The position numbers were made by a program, and so were the translations under genes. From NCBI RefSeq assembly GCF_047495875.1, contig NC_092462.1, forward strand, positions 36,485,523 through 36,549,522: a stretch of 64,000 nt of DNA. Direction: 5' to 3'. This DNA is from Pithys albifrons albifrons (taxonomy: Eukaryota > Chordata > Aves > Passeriformes > Thamnophilidae). This document shows, one piece after another, positions 28,341 through 41,680 of this stretch; the stretch's first letter is position 1; each line of letters opens with the position of its first letter. Below the pieces are notes generated by a model, which ran no database searches, was not told the DNA's origin, and worked only from the letters and a program-made list of their open reading frames with translations.

Positions 28341-28394
28341 CGGGCACGGGCACGGGCACGGGCACGGGCACGGGCACGGGCACGGGCACGGGCG
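28341..28394. repeat. Hexanucleotide tandem repeat (CGGGCA)n
   Basis: Eight perfect copies of CGGGCA run from 28341 to 28388, followed by one CGGGCG. The array lies within the SH3RF1 promoter island, upstream of or inside the non-coding first exon. Any peptide it could encode (Gly-His, Arg-Ala or Pro-Val dipeptides, depending on strand and frame) is incidental. Confidence 0.97.
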
Positions 28395-28533
28395 GCTTCC
28401 CGGGACAGCGGCGTGAGGCGCTCCCCACCCGGCTCATGCCCTGGGGACAGCCCGACCGCGCACCTGGGGCTGCCGCCCGCAGCCTGGAGGCGGAGGCGGA
28501 GGAACGAGCGGGAGGCAGGGCGAGCGGGCGGTG

Positions 28534-28557
28534 GATCGGTCGATGGATCGATCGGTC
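28534..28557. repeat. Short direct repeat GATCGGTC x2 with ATCGAT core
   Basis: GATCGGTC occurs at 28534-28541 and again at 28550-28557, separated by GATGGATC. The cluster is AT-richer than the surrounding island and partly palindromic. Its function is unknown. Confidence 0.7.
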
Positions 28558-28934
28558 TGTCGCCGCCCCCACTAGCGGTGTGTGCTGAGCCGTGCCCGCA
28601 GCGCCGGCAGGGCCGCGGCAGGAGGCCCGGGGTGCCCGGAGCCCGCGGCTGCGGAGGACGCTCTGCTCGGGTTGGGCGGGGTTGTTCGGGGCCAGGAGCC
28701 CTCCCGGCCCTTCCCCGGTCCCCGCAGCTCCCGAGTCCCGGTGTGTTCCTTACCCGGGCGGGATCAGACGCCGCGGGGCTGGGCACAGGCGGGACAGGGA
28801 GACAGGTGGGCTCCTTGTCACATCCATCGCTGCGGCGGGTGCGGCTGCGCTTCCTCCCTCGGCCCTTGCAGACCGCGGCTGATAAGGCTGAGAGCAGCAC
28901 GTGTAGGTCACCTGTGCGCTTGGCAGGTTAACAC

Positions 28935-28985
28935 TAGGACCTGATGATCTTGGAGGTCTATTCTAGTCTAAACGAGTCTGTGCTT
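28935..28985 (+). mobile_element. Possible degenerate CR1 3' tail at the CpG-island edge
   Basis: GACCTGATGATCTTGGAGG followed by CTAGTCTAAACGAGTCTGTG resembles the last ~50 bases of CR1 with several changes. It lies immediately outside the island. The match is short, so the call is tentative. Confidence 0.55.
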
Positions 28986-29324
28986 TAAATGAGTGATGCC
29001 GGAAACTGCCCCAAATGGGTGAGTGCCTCTGTGGTCAGGAGATGATGTGCTTGCTTTGAAGGTATTTTATGTGAAATACATCTCTACAAGACTCTGGCTA
29101 TGAAAGAGGAACTAAACCCTAGGGTACTTGCAAGTTATTATAAAAGAAAAAGGCAAAAAGAAATTGAAAAAATGTTGCTTTAAAATCAGATGAGGCACCT
29201 TGTCTATGGATGGTGAAAAAGTCTAGAGAAATGTTTAAGTTCCAGTTAATCATCCTGTCAACTGCAACTCAAAAAGCAAGCAATCTGAAAGTTTCCTTCT
29301 TGTGTGTAGTTTTAGCTATTCAAG

Positions 29325-29565
29325 TTGACCCAAGGCAAAGGCATGAAATTGTGTCAGGGGAAGTTGGATATTATGAAAAGGTTCTTCACCCAGAAGGTGA
29401 TTGAGCACTGGAGCAGGCTCCTCAGGGAAACCTGCCAGAGTTCAAGGAGAGTTTGGACAATGCTCTCAGGCACATGATGGGATTATTGGGACTGTCTTGT
29501 GCAGGCCAGGAACTGGACTTGATGATCCTTTTGGGTCCCTTCTAATTCAGGATATTCTATGATTT
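29325..29565 (+). mobile_element. CR1 LINE 3' UTR fragment
   Basis: The plus strand carries the CR1 3' UTR (TTGTGTCAGGGGAAGTTGG, GGATATTATGAAAAGGTTCT, CTGGACTTGATGATCCTTTT) to the terminal ATTCTATGATTTT. It lies about 0.4 kb upstream of the SH3RF1 promoter island. Confidence 0.93.
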
Positions 29566-32363
29566 TAAATTTATTGTCATCCTCACTGAATTCTGTGTAC
29601 ATGTAAAAAGTTGTGGGAGTTTTTTTCTCTGCCATGGATTATTTAAATTTGTGTAAGTTAATAGTCTGAATGATACTCTCTGATTATTAGGATCTCCAAA
29701 TAAATGCTCATACTGAATGCATCTCTAATATTTTATTTTTTAATAGTAGTAGTTGTAGTGGGAATATTGAAACTACTAAATATGGACAGTTCGTTTAGAA
29801 GTAAGGTTTCCTCCCCCATGAATTCTGGAGTTTAGGAAAACTGATGCAGATGGGTTTCTGGTCTGTGTCTGTGCTTTCCAGGGAGTATTGTAACATAAAT
29901 AGAAGGGTATAAACATCTGATACATAAGAATATTCCCATGTTTCATGGTATGCCTTTATCTTGCCATATCAGTGCTGTCGCTGCAGAAAGAAGGATAATC
30001 AGAACATTTAAAATAAAGACTTGTTGAATCTAAACAAAATTTCATCTCACAATTCCCTTTTGGACATACTTTTTTCAAAAGATCTCATCAAGGTTGCTTG
30101 GTAATAATTTGCCAGCCTTTCCAGCATAGTTTTGTAAACAACACAATTATTGTTGTCTAAGTTTACTTGGCTGCCTAAGGAATGTAAAATATCTCTTAAA
30201 ACAGTAGAGGAATTTACAATACAGGTGGTGCACCAAGGAAGCAAGATGAAAGTTCAGGGAAGCAGGATAAAAAGATTACCCCTTTATCAGGGCTGGTCTT
30301 TGATAATGTTTTATGTAAAGTTTGTAAAATACTAAATATATTGTGGAATATAAGCCAAAGCAGTAAACACTCTGAAGAGTATCAGATAAATATGTTACTT
30401 CCTGAGCAGAAGCAGTAATTAGTTTTCAAACTATAATCCATGTGAAAAACCGTGGGCGTGTGTGCAGATGTGTGAGTGACACTGCCCTCTTATGGATGAA
30501 GTGTTTGACTGGGAGAGGCTGGAACAGTCTGGTGCTCTGACTGGAAGGAACAGAATTGCTGCTACATTGAAGCATTTAGTCACTGTCGCTTCCAGCCACA
30601 AGTAGGGCACTGTACACTGCACATTTTTACGTGAGGAGACCTCCCTTCTTGAAACAATTCCGTTCAGTTCATTAGTTCCTTGTACAACTTTTACTAAGTA
30701 CATAATGCACAGGAGAGATTGTACAGTGCAGAAATCCATTAAAAACACAGGCTTGAAAGATGAGACCCTCCAGTTACTCAAACACCTGGATTTCTATGGT
30801 TATAATGTCTATTAATACTAGTATTTTACACATTTTTGGTGTAATGAATTGTTCTTTTGAAGTTGGTTGTCAGGCACAAACTTCATTATTTTCTCCCATG
30901 TTTCTCTTCATCTGGAAGCTGTTGAGTAAAGGAAGAAGCAAAGGACAGTAGGAAGAACAGCAAAAGACAAAATGTCAGTAGCAGAAAGAACTGATAACAC
31001 CTGGTTTCTTTCTTTTTTCTGTGATCTGTGTCAGCATCCTTGATGCAATAAACCCACTGTGTCCTCTGCACTCCTTCTCTTTTGCCTTCTCTTCTTTCTC
31101 TTCTGTGGGCCAACCAACCTGCAGGCCTCCCGCTATGTCTTCAGCATCCTGTGTTGAAAGTCGCACTTTCTATTCCTACCTAAACCCTACTGCAATAATT
31201 CCTGTTTCTAGCATGTTGCCAAGTACCCTTACTTTTTCCTCTGTCTTTAAAATGTGAGGTAGTGTTTATGTGCCTGGCTTTGGGCAACACCAGCTAATTG
31301 ATAAGTTGTCAGCCTCATGAAAAGAGGTAACTTGACACTTGCTGCAACCTTTTCTATAGGGGGGACATTCAAGATTAAATCTTTTCTGGATATGGCCACT
31401 GTTCTCGATAAAACCTCTAGAATCTTAATATCTTTTCAAATATTCTGTTAGGTTTTGCCATTGAAGTACTGCAAAGAGGGGCTATGAGGTGGGCTCTATA
31501 ATCATCTACATCTAGTTCCTTAGGAAATTTAACTGAGAAGTAGTATGAAACATTTCAAAATAGGGTTCCAGTTGTCAGCATGCAAATCTTTATAAACATA
31601 AAGGCATTTGTAAACTAATGCACTAGAAACCAACACCGGGTCCAATCTCCATTCTAATCCTGCATCATGTCCCTGAAGATTACCAGTCTGATGGCAGGGA
31701 TAATCCATGTGCCTGAAAAACTTATGTTAGCAGTGTGTGTATTTAGAGTAATAAAACAAAACTGAGTGAATGCCAAGTAGAGAAATGCTGGCCTGTGAGA
31801 ATAAACATATGAAGGCATATTAAACTTATTTATGAATTCCATCCTGAAACTGTTAAGATGACTACAAAAAACTCAAAGGTAATAAGACTCATGGAATGAG
31901 GTGTTATGTCCTACCAGAAAGAAAATACAACAGAAGATAATGTCTTGTGGCAGTCATAGTCTGAATTGGTTTTATTTGTAGGTTCATAAGCATGTTCTTG
32001 TTTAGAGCTACATTCTTTGTGCTAATTTATTTTGTCAGAAAGGATCATGTTTCCCCATTTGTAATGTCCACATTAGTCTGTCTTTCCCATGCAATATAGA
32101 TTTCAAGCACAGACCAAAAAGGTTAATCTTATTTTCTTGTAAAATGACTCCTGGAGATGCAGTGGTGATCCTCTTTCAAAGGCAATGCAAAATTCCCACT
32201 GGCATAGTTCAGTAAGAGTTTACTGCAGATGGCCATGCTGATCTTGCTGACTTTACATTGGCAAGTACAACACATCATAAAGTATGGCCATATTTCTTCA
32301 GTTTCTGGTGGAAATGAGTGGATGTTCTTCAATGACTTTGTTCCTTTTTCATTAAAGGATTTA

Positions 32364-32461
32364 TGCTTTTGTTTGTTTGTTTGTTTGAGGTTTTTTTGAG
32401 CCAGTTGTGAGGGTTGTGGTTTGGTTTTGTTTTGGTTTTTCATTTTGGTTGGTTTTTTCTG
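32364..32461. repeat. TTTG / GGTTTT low-complexity tract
   Basis: Four to five GTTT units are followed by a G/T-only run with few A or C, ending TTTTTTCTGCAG. It is a simple-sequence tract with no evident coding role. Confidence 0.8.
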
Positions 32462-35400
32462 CAGTTAGTGTCAATTTTAAATTACCTAGTTTGGTCACTG
32501 TTGGTGAAATTCTAGCAGCATGGAGCTCAGCATGGTTGATATTGATCCAGTCACTTTGCTGACAAACTGAGTTTTGTGCTGTCCCTACTGTACTTTCTGA
32601 GCTGTGAACTAGTTTTAACCAGATCCATGACAAATGTCCTTCTAAGGCTTCTGCATCCTGCCAGAAGGGTCTCTGCTGTTCTGGTATTTGTGACGAGGCA
32701 GGAGAAATGGGTTGTTCTGTACATTTTGGCTTCTAGTTTTAGATTTTTATTCTGTATTCTAGGCATTCAGCTTTCTTGAGGAGTATCATTTGGGTATTAG
32801 TGTTCTGAACTGTCTCTCTCTGACAGCATGAAGCTGAGATTTTAACTTTGTACATAGTGATGCTTTTGCAATAAATTAATTTGTATCACAAGGAGGGAAT
32901 ATGAATGGAAAAAGTGTCTGCGGCATTAAAAATAAACATGTTACAACTTCTCAGTGGTTGGGTGAGCTCTTTGTTGCAAGACATTCCCAACAAGGCTGGT
33001 CACAGGAAAACACTGGGCTTATGGGAGCTTATTATCCCCATAGCCTGGCTGCAGCATTCAGCACTGGACCTTGCAGAAATGCAGTAACATGTTGGGGTAT
33101 GGAGGTGCTCAAAAATTAGTGCCTGCATCTCATTAACCAGCAAGCTTGAAGTTGCCCTCACTACAAACAAGGTTAAAGAAAAAGCAAAGGAGAATGTTTA
33201 AAGAAATCAAATTGACGGCACAGCTGTGAAGATTTTAAAAGAGGAACAGAAATGTAAGAATCCATTCTTAGTAAGTTTGTTCTGAAATCAAATTATCTTT
33301 TTCCTTTCTTGCCGGCAGCTGATAAACCACAGGCCGCAGAGCAGGTCCCTGTGCTGCTTTGCCTCTCTAGAATTAGTGCTGTCTCCACAGGGGAGATTCC
33401 TGAGAGACAGAACATGCCCGATTATCTGGTAAATCCTTGACTAGGTGTCTCCCAACCCCACTTAGACCTCCCAAAGATTCATAAGTGATTCAGGATGTAG
33501 TTTTAGAATTATTGTTGACTGCCCAAGATTTTTTGTAATGCTTTCATTCTGTTTGAATAGTTTGCTATATTGTTAGCAAATTGTAAGATATTAAAAACTA
33601 TTAATATTTTCCCCACTTGCAAAAGTTACGTTCAAGTCACAGAGTAAAGCATATGAACCATAAATCAATAATCATATCAATATTTAAGTAAAATTATTGT
33701 TACTGACTAGACTGAGGTCAAGCAGAACTGTAATTAACCACTTCCAGTGACAGTGATCTGGAATGACTAAACCTCAGTTTTATCTTTGAGGAACATTGTG
33801 ACAAGGGTTTGGAGCTTTGAACACCCAAACAAATGAGTTACAAGGCCTAAACAATTATTTTTCTTTTTAAATAAGCAAAAACATCATAAAGAATATTCAA
33901 CATTCATCAAAGTTTAATTAGTCTGCATTACCACACCTCATTACCAAAGTATTTGGAAGAAGCTTAATGTCTGGAGACTGGATGCTTGGCACATATATTA
34001 TTTGAACAAAAAGAATTACAATTTTAGATAGGAGGGGGTGGAATTGCTGAGGAGAGTCAGAGGCACTTTTGCATGTGGACTGTGAAAAGAGAGGGATGTT
34101 GTGGGTGTTGGGAGAATTCTGTATCCATCATGTCAGATCTACAATTCCTAGATTCTGTCTTTTATTATATTTTGTATTTCTAAAAAAGCACTACAGTTTC
34201 ACTCTCTAAAATCCTGTGAAAAGTCAAAGCTAGTCAGTAAATTTCACAAACAGGGAAGAATTCACAGCACTGTGCTATTTTATCTTGAGGGATCCTTCAG
34301 TCAAATTAACCCTCCTGGAGCAAACATCCTTGGCCAATGTTTTGGGGTCCTCCAAATAGTAACAGAGTGAAGCCTCAGACCGGTTGTCATTTTCACACCA
34401 AATAAATCTTTAGAGCATATTAAGCATCCCCTTCAGACTTTCTAGAGGAGAAATTTTCATGTCCACTCAGAGCACAGGCTCTGGAACAGGTGATTTAAAG
34501 AGTATTATTTCTCCTTTGGCTAACTGCATGACAACATAATGGAAACTCAGAAATTTCTGCAGGTTTTAACAAACACCTTATTCAAAGTGTCTTATTCTAA
34601 GAGCACTTACTGGAAATGCATTTACAGAGGAGCAACTCTTAAAAAACATTTGTGCTTTTGTGGTCATTAAAGAATTACAAATGTATGGCAACAGCAATAG
34701 TATGTTTATAGTGTGGTTTGTGTGTGTTTTATGGTGAGTCCTGCACTTCCTCCTACTGTCCAGATCAGGAAATCTGTCAAAAAGTACCAAACTCCCTTCA
34801 CCTACATCACCTCTGCAGTGAGAGTTGGTTTGGATTTTGTCCCAGACAAGAGTCTGAATGTAGCTGTGCTACATTCTCGGCTTAGGAGCAGGGACTCCGA
34901 GGTGCTCCAGGATAAGTATGTGATATCTTTCCTTATGAAATTCATGTGTTTTTAGAACAAAATCTATAAGAAGAATTTGCTAGCATGTTTAAATCCAAAC
35001 CTAAGCTATTTTAGAATTTCAAGTGCTGCAACAGCTTGTTTTCAAAAAAAAAAAAGTTGTCATGTTAGTTCTTAAAAGCATGCTCAACTAGGTGCTTTTT
35101 TTTTCAGAGAGATTTATTTCCTTAAAATAGCATTTTCCTACTAAAAGTGCGTGCTGAGCAGAGTTATCTGTCAGGCAAGTAGAATTATCAGCATGTTTAC
35201 TTTTCAAACATCTCTGCCACACTTGAACAGCTCTGCTGAGCTGTCATACAACAGTGACGAGATAGGTTTTGTAAGAGTTTGTGTACTAGGATATGAAAAA
35301 TTAAAATGTGTTACAGCATTTAAAGTGCACTAACATTTTAATTCCCAACTAGTCAAAGTGATGTCCTTACACCAAGTTAAAGCATTTTCTTTTACTTTAG

Positions 35401-35966
35401 TATCCCTTTGTGGAATGTATCCTCAACTCCAAGAAAAGCTGCATCCTCATTAGCACAAATTAGACCTCTTGGTTGTCTGAAAGGTACAGAAGCTCCTTCA
35501 GAGCTTTGGTTCTGTTCAGTTTCTAGTACACTTATGAAAGGATGTAGGCAGAGGTTTGGATGTGATCAGTGTACCATCCATGTACTGTGCTTTTATATGT
35601 GATATCTTAGAAGAAAAAGCTAGGATTTATGATGTAGCTTGACTCTGAAGGAAGTTTTTTAATTACATTGGGATGAAACTGAGGGAATAAAGGGACAAGT
35701 TCCCCAGTGATTTTTTGCAGAATCACTATCATTCTGCTACACAGTTCTTTACAAACAGTAGAATGTTGAAAAAAGACCCTAAAACTTTATTTGTTCAAAA
35801 TAAGATTAAGGAAGTGAAATAAATTTATGGAGTACTACTTTGGATTTCTTTTATAAAGCTTAGGACTTGGCTTCTAAGTCAATAAGAACATTGAGACACA
35901 AAATGAATTCTCTGAGGCTGCTAGTGCTACAAGGGTATATAATCACTCTGGGATTGCCAAAGATTT

Positions 35967-35999
35967 CTTTTTTTTTTTCTTTTTCTTTTTTTTTTTTTA
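35967..35999. repeat. Poly-pyrimidine (T/C) tract
   Basis: A run of T interrupted by two single C residues. Read on the minus strand it is A-rich and might be the tail of an old retroposed sequence, but nothing recognisable precedes it. Confidence 0.8.
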
Positions 36000-38900
36000 A
36001 GATTTGTGTCACTTTCACTCCCACACATCTGGCAAGAGAACTCTGCACTGGCTTAGTTGAAAAATCTTATCTCATAGATCACTACTAGCAATAAATTCCA
36101 GCCTTTGTGCTTACTTATATTGTCCCACAGCCTGGAGTCACTGATTTTGTGGATCTAGGAATGTGTTCTGTAAAATATTTACTCACTAACACCCACACAG
36201 CCTCCCCCAAAAAACCCAAAACACCCCATGCCTCAAAACCAAGCCTCTAGCTCTTTCATTGTGAAGTCAGCTTTGAAAATGTAAATCACTTCAAACTGAC
36301 TCTTGGGGCCAAAGAAAACAGGCAGCTGGATTCCATCCCTTTAGCCAAGAATTAGTCCTTAAACACCCCTTAAACAGACACTTTATATGAGCTATAATCA
36401 AACTCATTGTCCCAGAAAATGCAAACAGCATCGCTGTGTATGTGGATGGACTGGGGCACTGACAATGGGGAAGTGTGCCAAAAACCTGCAAAGTGCTAAT
36501 GCAGTTCTACCACAATTCTTCTCTAAGGTCACACCTATGCTAAAAACCAATGTATCTTTAATCTATGTCATAGTCCTTAAATATAGCTAAGGCAGCTGTG
36601 CTCTAAAGAATTGTTGGCAAATGGCCTGCACTAGGTGTTTTCCTGGGTGCTAGTTCACATTGGTGAGCATTTTTATGTGGTATTGTCTTCTGGAAGCATT
36701 CTTATTTACAGGACTTCTATATGATGGGCATGGGAAACATGAAGGCAGCATTAACCTTATACATTGAAGACTGCAACTTGTAGCATAAAAGACTGGAAAG
36801 GTAAAAGAAGGTGAGACAAATGAGACAATGACTGGCACACATGCAGTTATCTCTGCAGGATACATTAAATAATATGTTGGGGAGAAAGAAAAGGAACAAT
36901 TCTCAGCACTAAACCACAGATACGCAATTTACCCACCTGTCTCCTGGAACACCAATAATAAGCAGGATCAGAGTTTGCAATGACTAGCAAGTGTTGCTGG
37001 GTAGCGAATGCCTTCTCTAGGTCTGGGAAGAAATGATTTGGAGACACTTGAGATGCAATGTACTCTAATATCTCTTGATTCTTGATTCTCAGATAAAAAC
37101 TGGCAATTGGCTTATAATAAAGCCAGAATATTTTCCAAGAGTCACAACAATCCTTGAGTAACTTTGCCCAGCAAAATCATGGCAGAATAACTAACCAGGG
37201 TATAATGAACATGAAATGCCTTCCCCTTTGTTTTCCTAGGACAAATTAACAATGTTTTGACTCTAGGTAGTGCTGTGTAACATGAAACACAGTAGTTTTA
37301 ACCAATATACCAGCATAATCCAGGAGCATGCTGTAATTTTTGGCATTTTTATTTTCAGTTTCCCAAGTGACTACTAGTGAGTGCATGGAAGTGTTTTTTG
37401 ACGGTCCTGATACACATTCACATACATGGCCATTGCGAATGAGGTTTGTGCTTTATAGCTGCTGTGGGAACCCTAACTCGCTTGCACTGACTTTAGGAGG
37501 ATTAAGTCAGAAACAATACTATTTCAATGCCATTTTTTTGTATTTACTTGGCAAATACTCTTGTCAATTTGAAGTTTCCCATGGGAGGTGTCAAGAGGTC
37601 ACAAATTTTCCTGGGCAAGGGAAGGAGAGTGGTTGAAACCATGGCCTCCCTGCTGCTTCCTTCAGTGTTTTTCTTCATGTCATTAGTGCTGCACTCAGCA
37701 CTTTCCCCCCAGCTTCCATTAGAAGAGGGAGTCAGTAAATGTAAAAATGTTAGAAGTGGAGGCAAGAAATACAGAGAAGGCTTCCCTGCTGTTTTATTTG
37801 GCTAATTCTAGGTCTTGGTAACAGTAAACTTAGTCATAGAAAATGACAATATATTTATTGTCTAGTATGCACTAAAATTCCCAGATGCTTTCAGCACATT
37901 TTCCCCCTAGTTCATTCTATTATTCTACAGTCTTCTGTCCAAGGATCACAAAGCCTTCTGACCTCTCTGTTACCCTATGGCAAGAAAATACAGTTCCCTA
38001 AGGCTGCAAAAGCATCAGCATTGGATTTCCAAAAATGAGGTACCTGAAATTTCCATGGACATCAGTGTAGCTGTGAGCAGCATGTTCTTCAGACACCACT
38101 AAGACAGAAATGCAGAATGGAGAGATAGGAGAGACACCTCACATCTTACAGGCCTTGATGTCAGGCACCTGAATTTAGGTTGAAAATACCAGAGTGGAGG
38201 TATCAAAGGTAGCTTTGTTAAAGGTAATGATTGTAGGAAGGGATCTGACCTGTGTCATACTACAGATTAGTGTGATCCCTGTAACAACCTCCCATGGTTT
38301 ATTGTGTGATAAACCAGGCAATTGCACAATTACTAAATTTTTATAAACCAGTTATACATTTCTCAATTTTAACTGCTGTAAGGCAGAATAAAACATCTGT
38401 GGGGAGTTTTGCCAGTAAGTGAAAACAAAAATAGTACTAAGTAAATGCATTACAACTTGATTAATGCAAGATAAACATTGCAGGCTACACAGCTTTTGCT
38501 TCTCGGCAGGCCTATTTTACATTGTATGTTCATACATAAATTTCTCTTACTAACACTGCATAAGCAGTCTGGCACCATCCTTGACAGATGAGCTTTAGGA
38601 ACTGTTACAAAGTGGTTTAAGTTATAGCTCCATCTGTTATATCCCATCCTTTTGATGGAAATTGTGTTCACTGTGGTAGAATAAGCAGAATGGAAGATGT
38701 GTTCATATCCTCAGTGACAGCAGCTCAGAGTCTGGTGCCTTGGCTCACACCCATCTTCTCAGCAGTTTAATCAATGATGCTCTGCCTTGTGTCCAAGCAT
38801 GATGGTAGGCACACATTTCCTTCTGCTGGTCCAGATAATCATCAGCAGAGGAAAAGGCCAGTGGAGAACAGGAGCAGCTTAACAGAACACAATGAGATCT

Positions 38901-39689
38901 GACTCAAACTTCCTTTACTTTTACTGGGAGTGAGTAAGCCTTATTATAACTGTGCCCATCTGTGCTCCACTATTGTATGTAATCTGCCCATTTTGGATCT
39001 GGGCAAACTATAGTATCACTGCATGGTTAACAAAGGTTGTGGGCCAGGATTGAACTGTGCTCCTTTTCCCAGATGGCAATACTTGGGAGTTAAAATCTGC
39101 TTGAGTTTCTTCCCGGACAAACATGATTACCCAATGCAGGAAAAGCAATAGTGACAAAACAGTGAATAAAGTGAGTTAAGTTACGGAGGGCACTGCGATC
39201 ATTAACTGATGAACTAAAGTTCATGGTGCAACAGGATATAAAGCTCAGTGCAATCAGGCTTTTCCACAGCTGGTAAAAAAATGCTATACTACTAAGAGCT
39301 AAAAATCCCCTCAGGGATATTTTGCTGCTGTCAAAAGAAATTTCATATATGTTCACCAGCATCTACCTAATTACTAGCATCTACCTAATAAGACTTTAAA
39401 ACTATTGAACATGAAAAAATAAAATCCACTGATATTTCTTAGAATTAAAAGGCATAGAAGTATGTCCAGTGTTATGTCCAAATTTATGCTATTGAGAAGT
39501 TCAACTGCTATTAACTTCATCTTTTTAATTCCTCTTACAATGTTTGAAGAACAGAATTAAAATACTCCAAACTGCCGTTTATCAAAACCAACGTCAGTGG
39601 GAACATATCAAGAAAGTGAGCCATGTGCCATAATAATGGCAAATTAGGTGCATTTTATTTCTTTCAGGTACCTTTATCAAGAATTGTTA

Positions 39690-39808
39690 CAGAATCACAG
39701 AATCAATGAGTTGGAAAGGACCTCTGAGATCACAGAATCCTACCTTTGAATATGTCAACTAGACCATGGCACTAAGGACCACGTCCAGTCTTTCCTTAAA
39801 CACCTTCA
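39690..39808 (-). mobile_element. CR1 3' fragment, inverted
   Basis: The plus strand reads ACAGAATCACAGAATCAATG, then TTGGAAAGGACCTCTGAGAT and GTCAACTAGACCATGGCACT, the reverse complement of a CR1 3' end of the same general type as the tail at 16081. Short and non-coding. Confidence 0.9.
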
Positions 39809-41460
39809 TACAAAGAAACAGAGCTTAGAGAAGTACAGCAGCTACAGCAGTTTATAAAAAGCAGTTTTAATCAGGGCTCATGTTGGTAGAGCTCCACAAT
39901 AGAGTTCTAGCTCATTATTAATGGCACCTCAGGTTTTCTGCATCCCCATCAAATCAATCACTTCAGAAAAAGGCTACATCCCTTACTTCTGCAAAACTTT
40001 TCTAATAGCATTCAAAATGGTCCTATTGCAGTAAAACAAACAGCAATGAGAACATTTGACTGCTGATGGGGAAGACAATAGAAGGAAAATATGGCATTCC
40101 TAAAGTATTGCTTGAGATTCCAAATGTTATTAAGAGACACAGAAACACAGATTTTAGCCTAAAATTTGAATTTGAAGAAGTTTTATTCTACATTGAGGAT
40201 ACAGCCAAAATGCATACTTCATCCTTTCCCCCAGAGAAGAGATTACTGTCAGGACTATGTGCAGCATATAGCAAGAATTAGTGTACGTCAAGGACCTGAT
40301 TATGGTTCCCTTATCCTCAGAGCATGTCTCCATCAGCTTGAGCCACAGTGCTATTTAAAACTGTTATTTTTTCCTGGCTGACTATAGTCCCTAAGGTAAC
40401 ATGCATCAGCCAAGCAGAAGTGACTCATGCAATGCTCCAACCTCACATTTGATACAGTCAACCTCAGGGACAACTTGTGAAAGAACTGTCAGAGCCATCC
40501 TGAAACTAAGCAAAGACTACCTCGCTCGCAGTTTTCCCATTGTGCAACCTGCCTGTGGCTTTGGCTTGTGTTGTGCAGATAGTGTGAAAAAACTCTCCAA
40601 GTCTTTGGCTCTGTGAGTTTCTAAACAGCAGCGTTGAAAAGAAACTTAATGGAAGTGGCTAAATCCCATGTTGGTTTAAAAATGTCTTGGAAATAAAATG
40701 TGGAAGAGTGCACCAGATCAGAGGTACTCAAGGCAAGCAATTTAGGAGGAGCAGCTGAACTCCTAAAAATATGTCTCACAAATAACTGCAAACAAATGTC
40801 TTTGTGGAAGAAAATCAATTAAGGCTTTAGATGCTGAAGAAGGGTTTTTAAGGCTCTTGCACAAGCCAGCCATTCTAAGTGCTACAATTTGAATTGATGA
40901 ACTCATCAGCTCAGCTGGAAAACATAGCAATTTGGACATGCATCTGAACATGAATTGCATTAACACACAAATTTAATTTAAAGGAAGAAGCTCTTTATGG
41001 ATTTTAAAACTACTACTTAGTCTACAAATTGCTCCAGTTAGACTGCTGTGATAAAAATGGCAAAAAAAAGTGTTCTAGGAATGGTAACCATTGATTTCTA
41101 TTTTATACTAAATTTGAGTCTATATGGCTCATGAATGAACAAACGGTAAAGCAAGATTTGAGAAGGAAAACATTTTAAAGGACTGACAAACCAAATTTCT
41201 GTATTTGCCTTTGGTTTATCACAACTAATCAAATTAAGTAGAGCCTAGCTGTATTTGAGCCTTGATGAGGTGGTTTTAGCGGAGGGACAAAGTCAAATCA
41301 GTAATTTAGTCAGGCACATGCTCCTACCCCAGACTCTGGCTGAGGGGAGGATTATATAGAGCCCAACCTTACACAACAGCTCAACTGTGCTGAAAGTGTT
41401 GTATTTCTTTTATTTATATTTGTATCTACTCATTTGGGGAAACTGGACATAGTGTGCCAT

Positions 41461-41680
41461 AAAGCTCTTGGAGAGTGTTCAAAGGAAGGCAATGAAGATG
41501 GTGAAGGGCCTTGAGGGGAAGGTGTATGAGGAGTGGCTGAGGGCACTTGGTCTGCTCAGTCTGGAGAAGAGGAAACTGAGGGGAGACCTCATTGCAGTTA
41601 CAACTTCCTCATGTGGGGAAGAGGAGGGGCAGGCACTGATCTCTTCCCTGTGGTGACCAGTGACAGGACCTGAGGGAATT
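41461..41680 (+). mobile_element. CR1 LINE fragment lacking its 3' end
   Basis: The sequence from AAGCTCTTGGAGAGTGTTCA through GACCTCATTGCAGTTACAAC to CAGTGACAGGACCTGAGGGA is CR1 and closely parallels 8094-8280 of the larger copy. It stops abruptly before the expected CTGAAGCTGTGTCAGGGG segment, so the 3' end has been lost by deletion or rearrangement. Confidence 0.92.

Larger units (their letters stand above)
27690..28900 (-). promoter_or_regulatory. SH3RF1: CpG-island promoter of SH3RF1
   Basis: This is the only strongly GC- and CpG-rich stretch in 64 kb and it sits just 5' of the first SH3RF1 coding exon. It contains several GC boxes (GGGCGGGG near 27891, 28334 and 28676 on the plus strand) and no convincing TATA box, as expected for a broad housekeeping-type promoter. 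An E-box CACGTG lies near 28899. The long stop-free frames across it on both strands (27522-28931 plus, 28031-28900 minus) are a by-product of GC richness and are not genes. Confidence 0.85.

Noticed and set aside
28031..28900. 289-codon open frame on the minus strand
   Set aside because: Same GC-rich artefact; it includes the hexamer array as an Arg-Ala run and overlaps the promoter.
27522..28931. 469-codon open frame on the plus strand
   Set aside because: It spans the CpG island, where stop codons are rare by composition. It is rich in Arg/Pro/Gly/Ala, equally long frames exist on the other strand and in other phases, and no domain is recognisable.
37340..37636. 98-codon plus-strand frame in the intergenic region
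   Set aside because: No recognisable domain or codon-use signal, and no splice partners; consistent with chance in AT-rich DNA.
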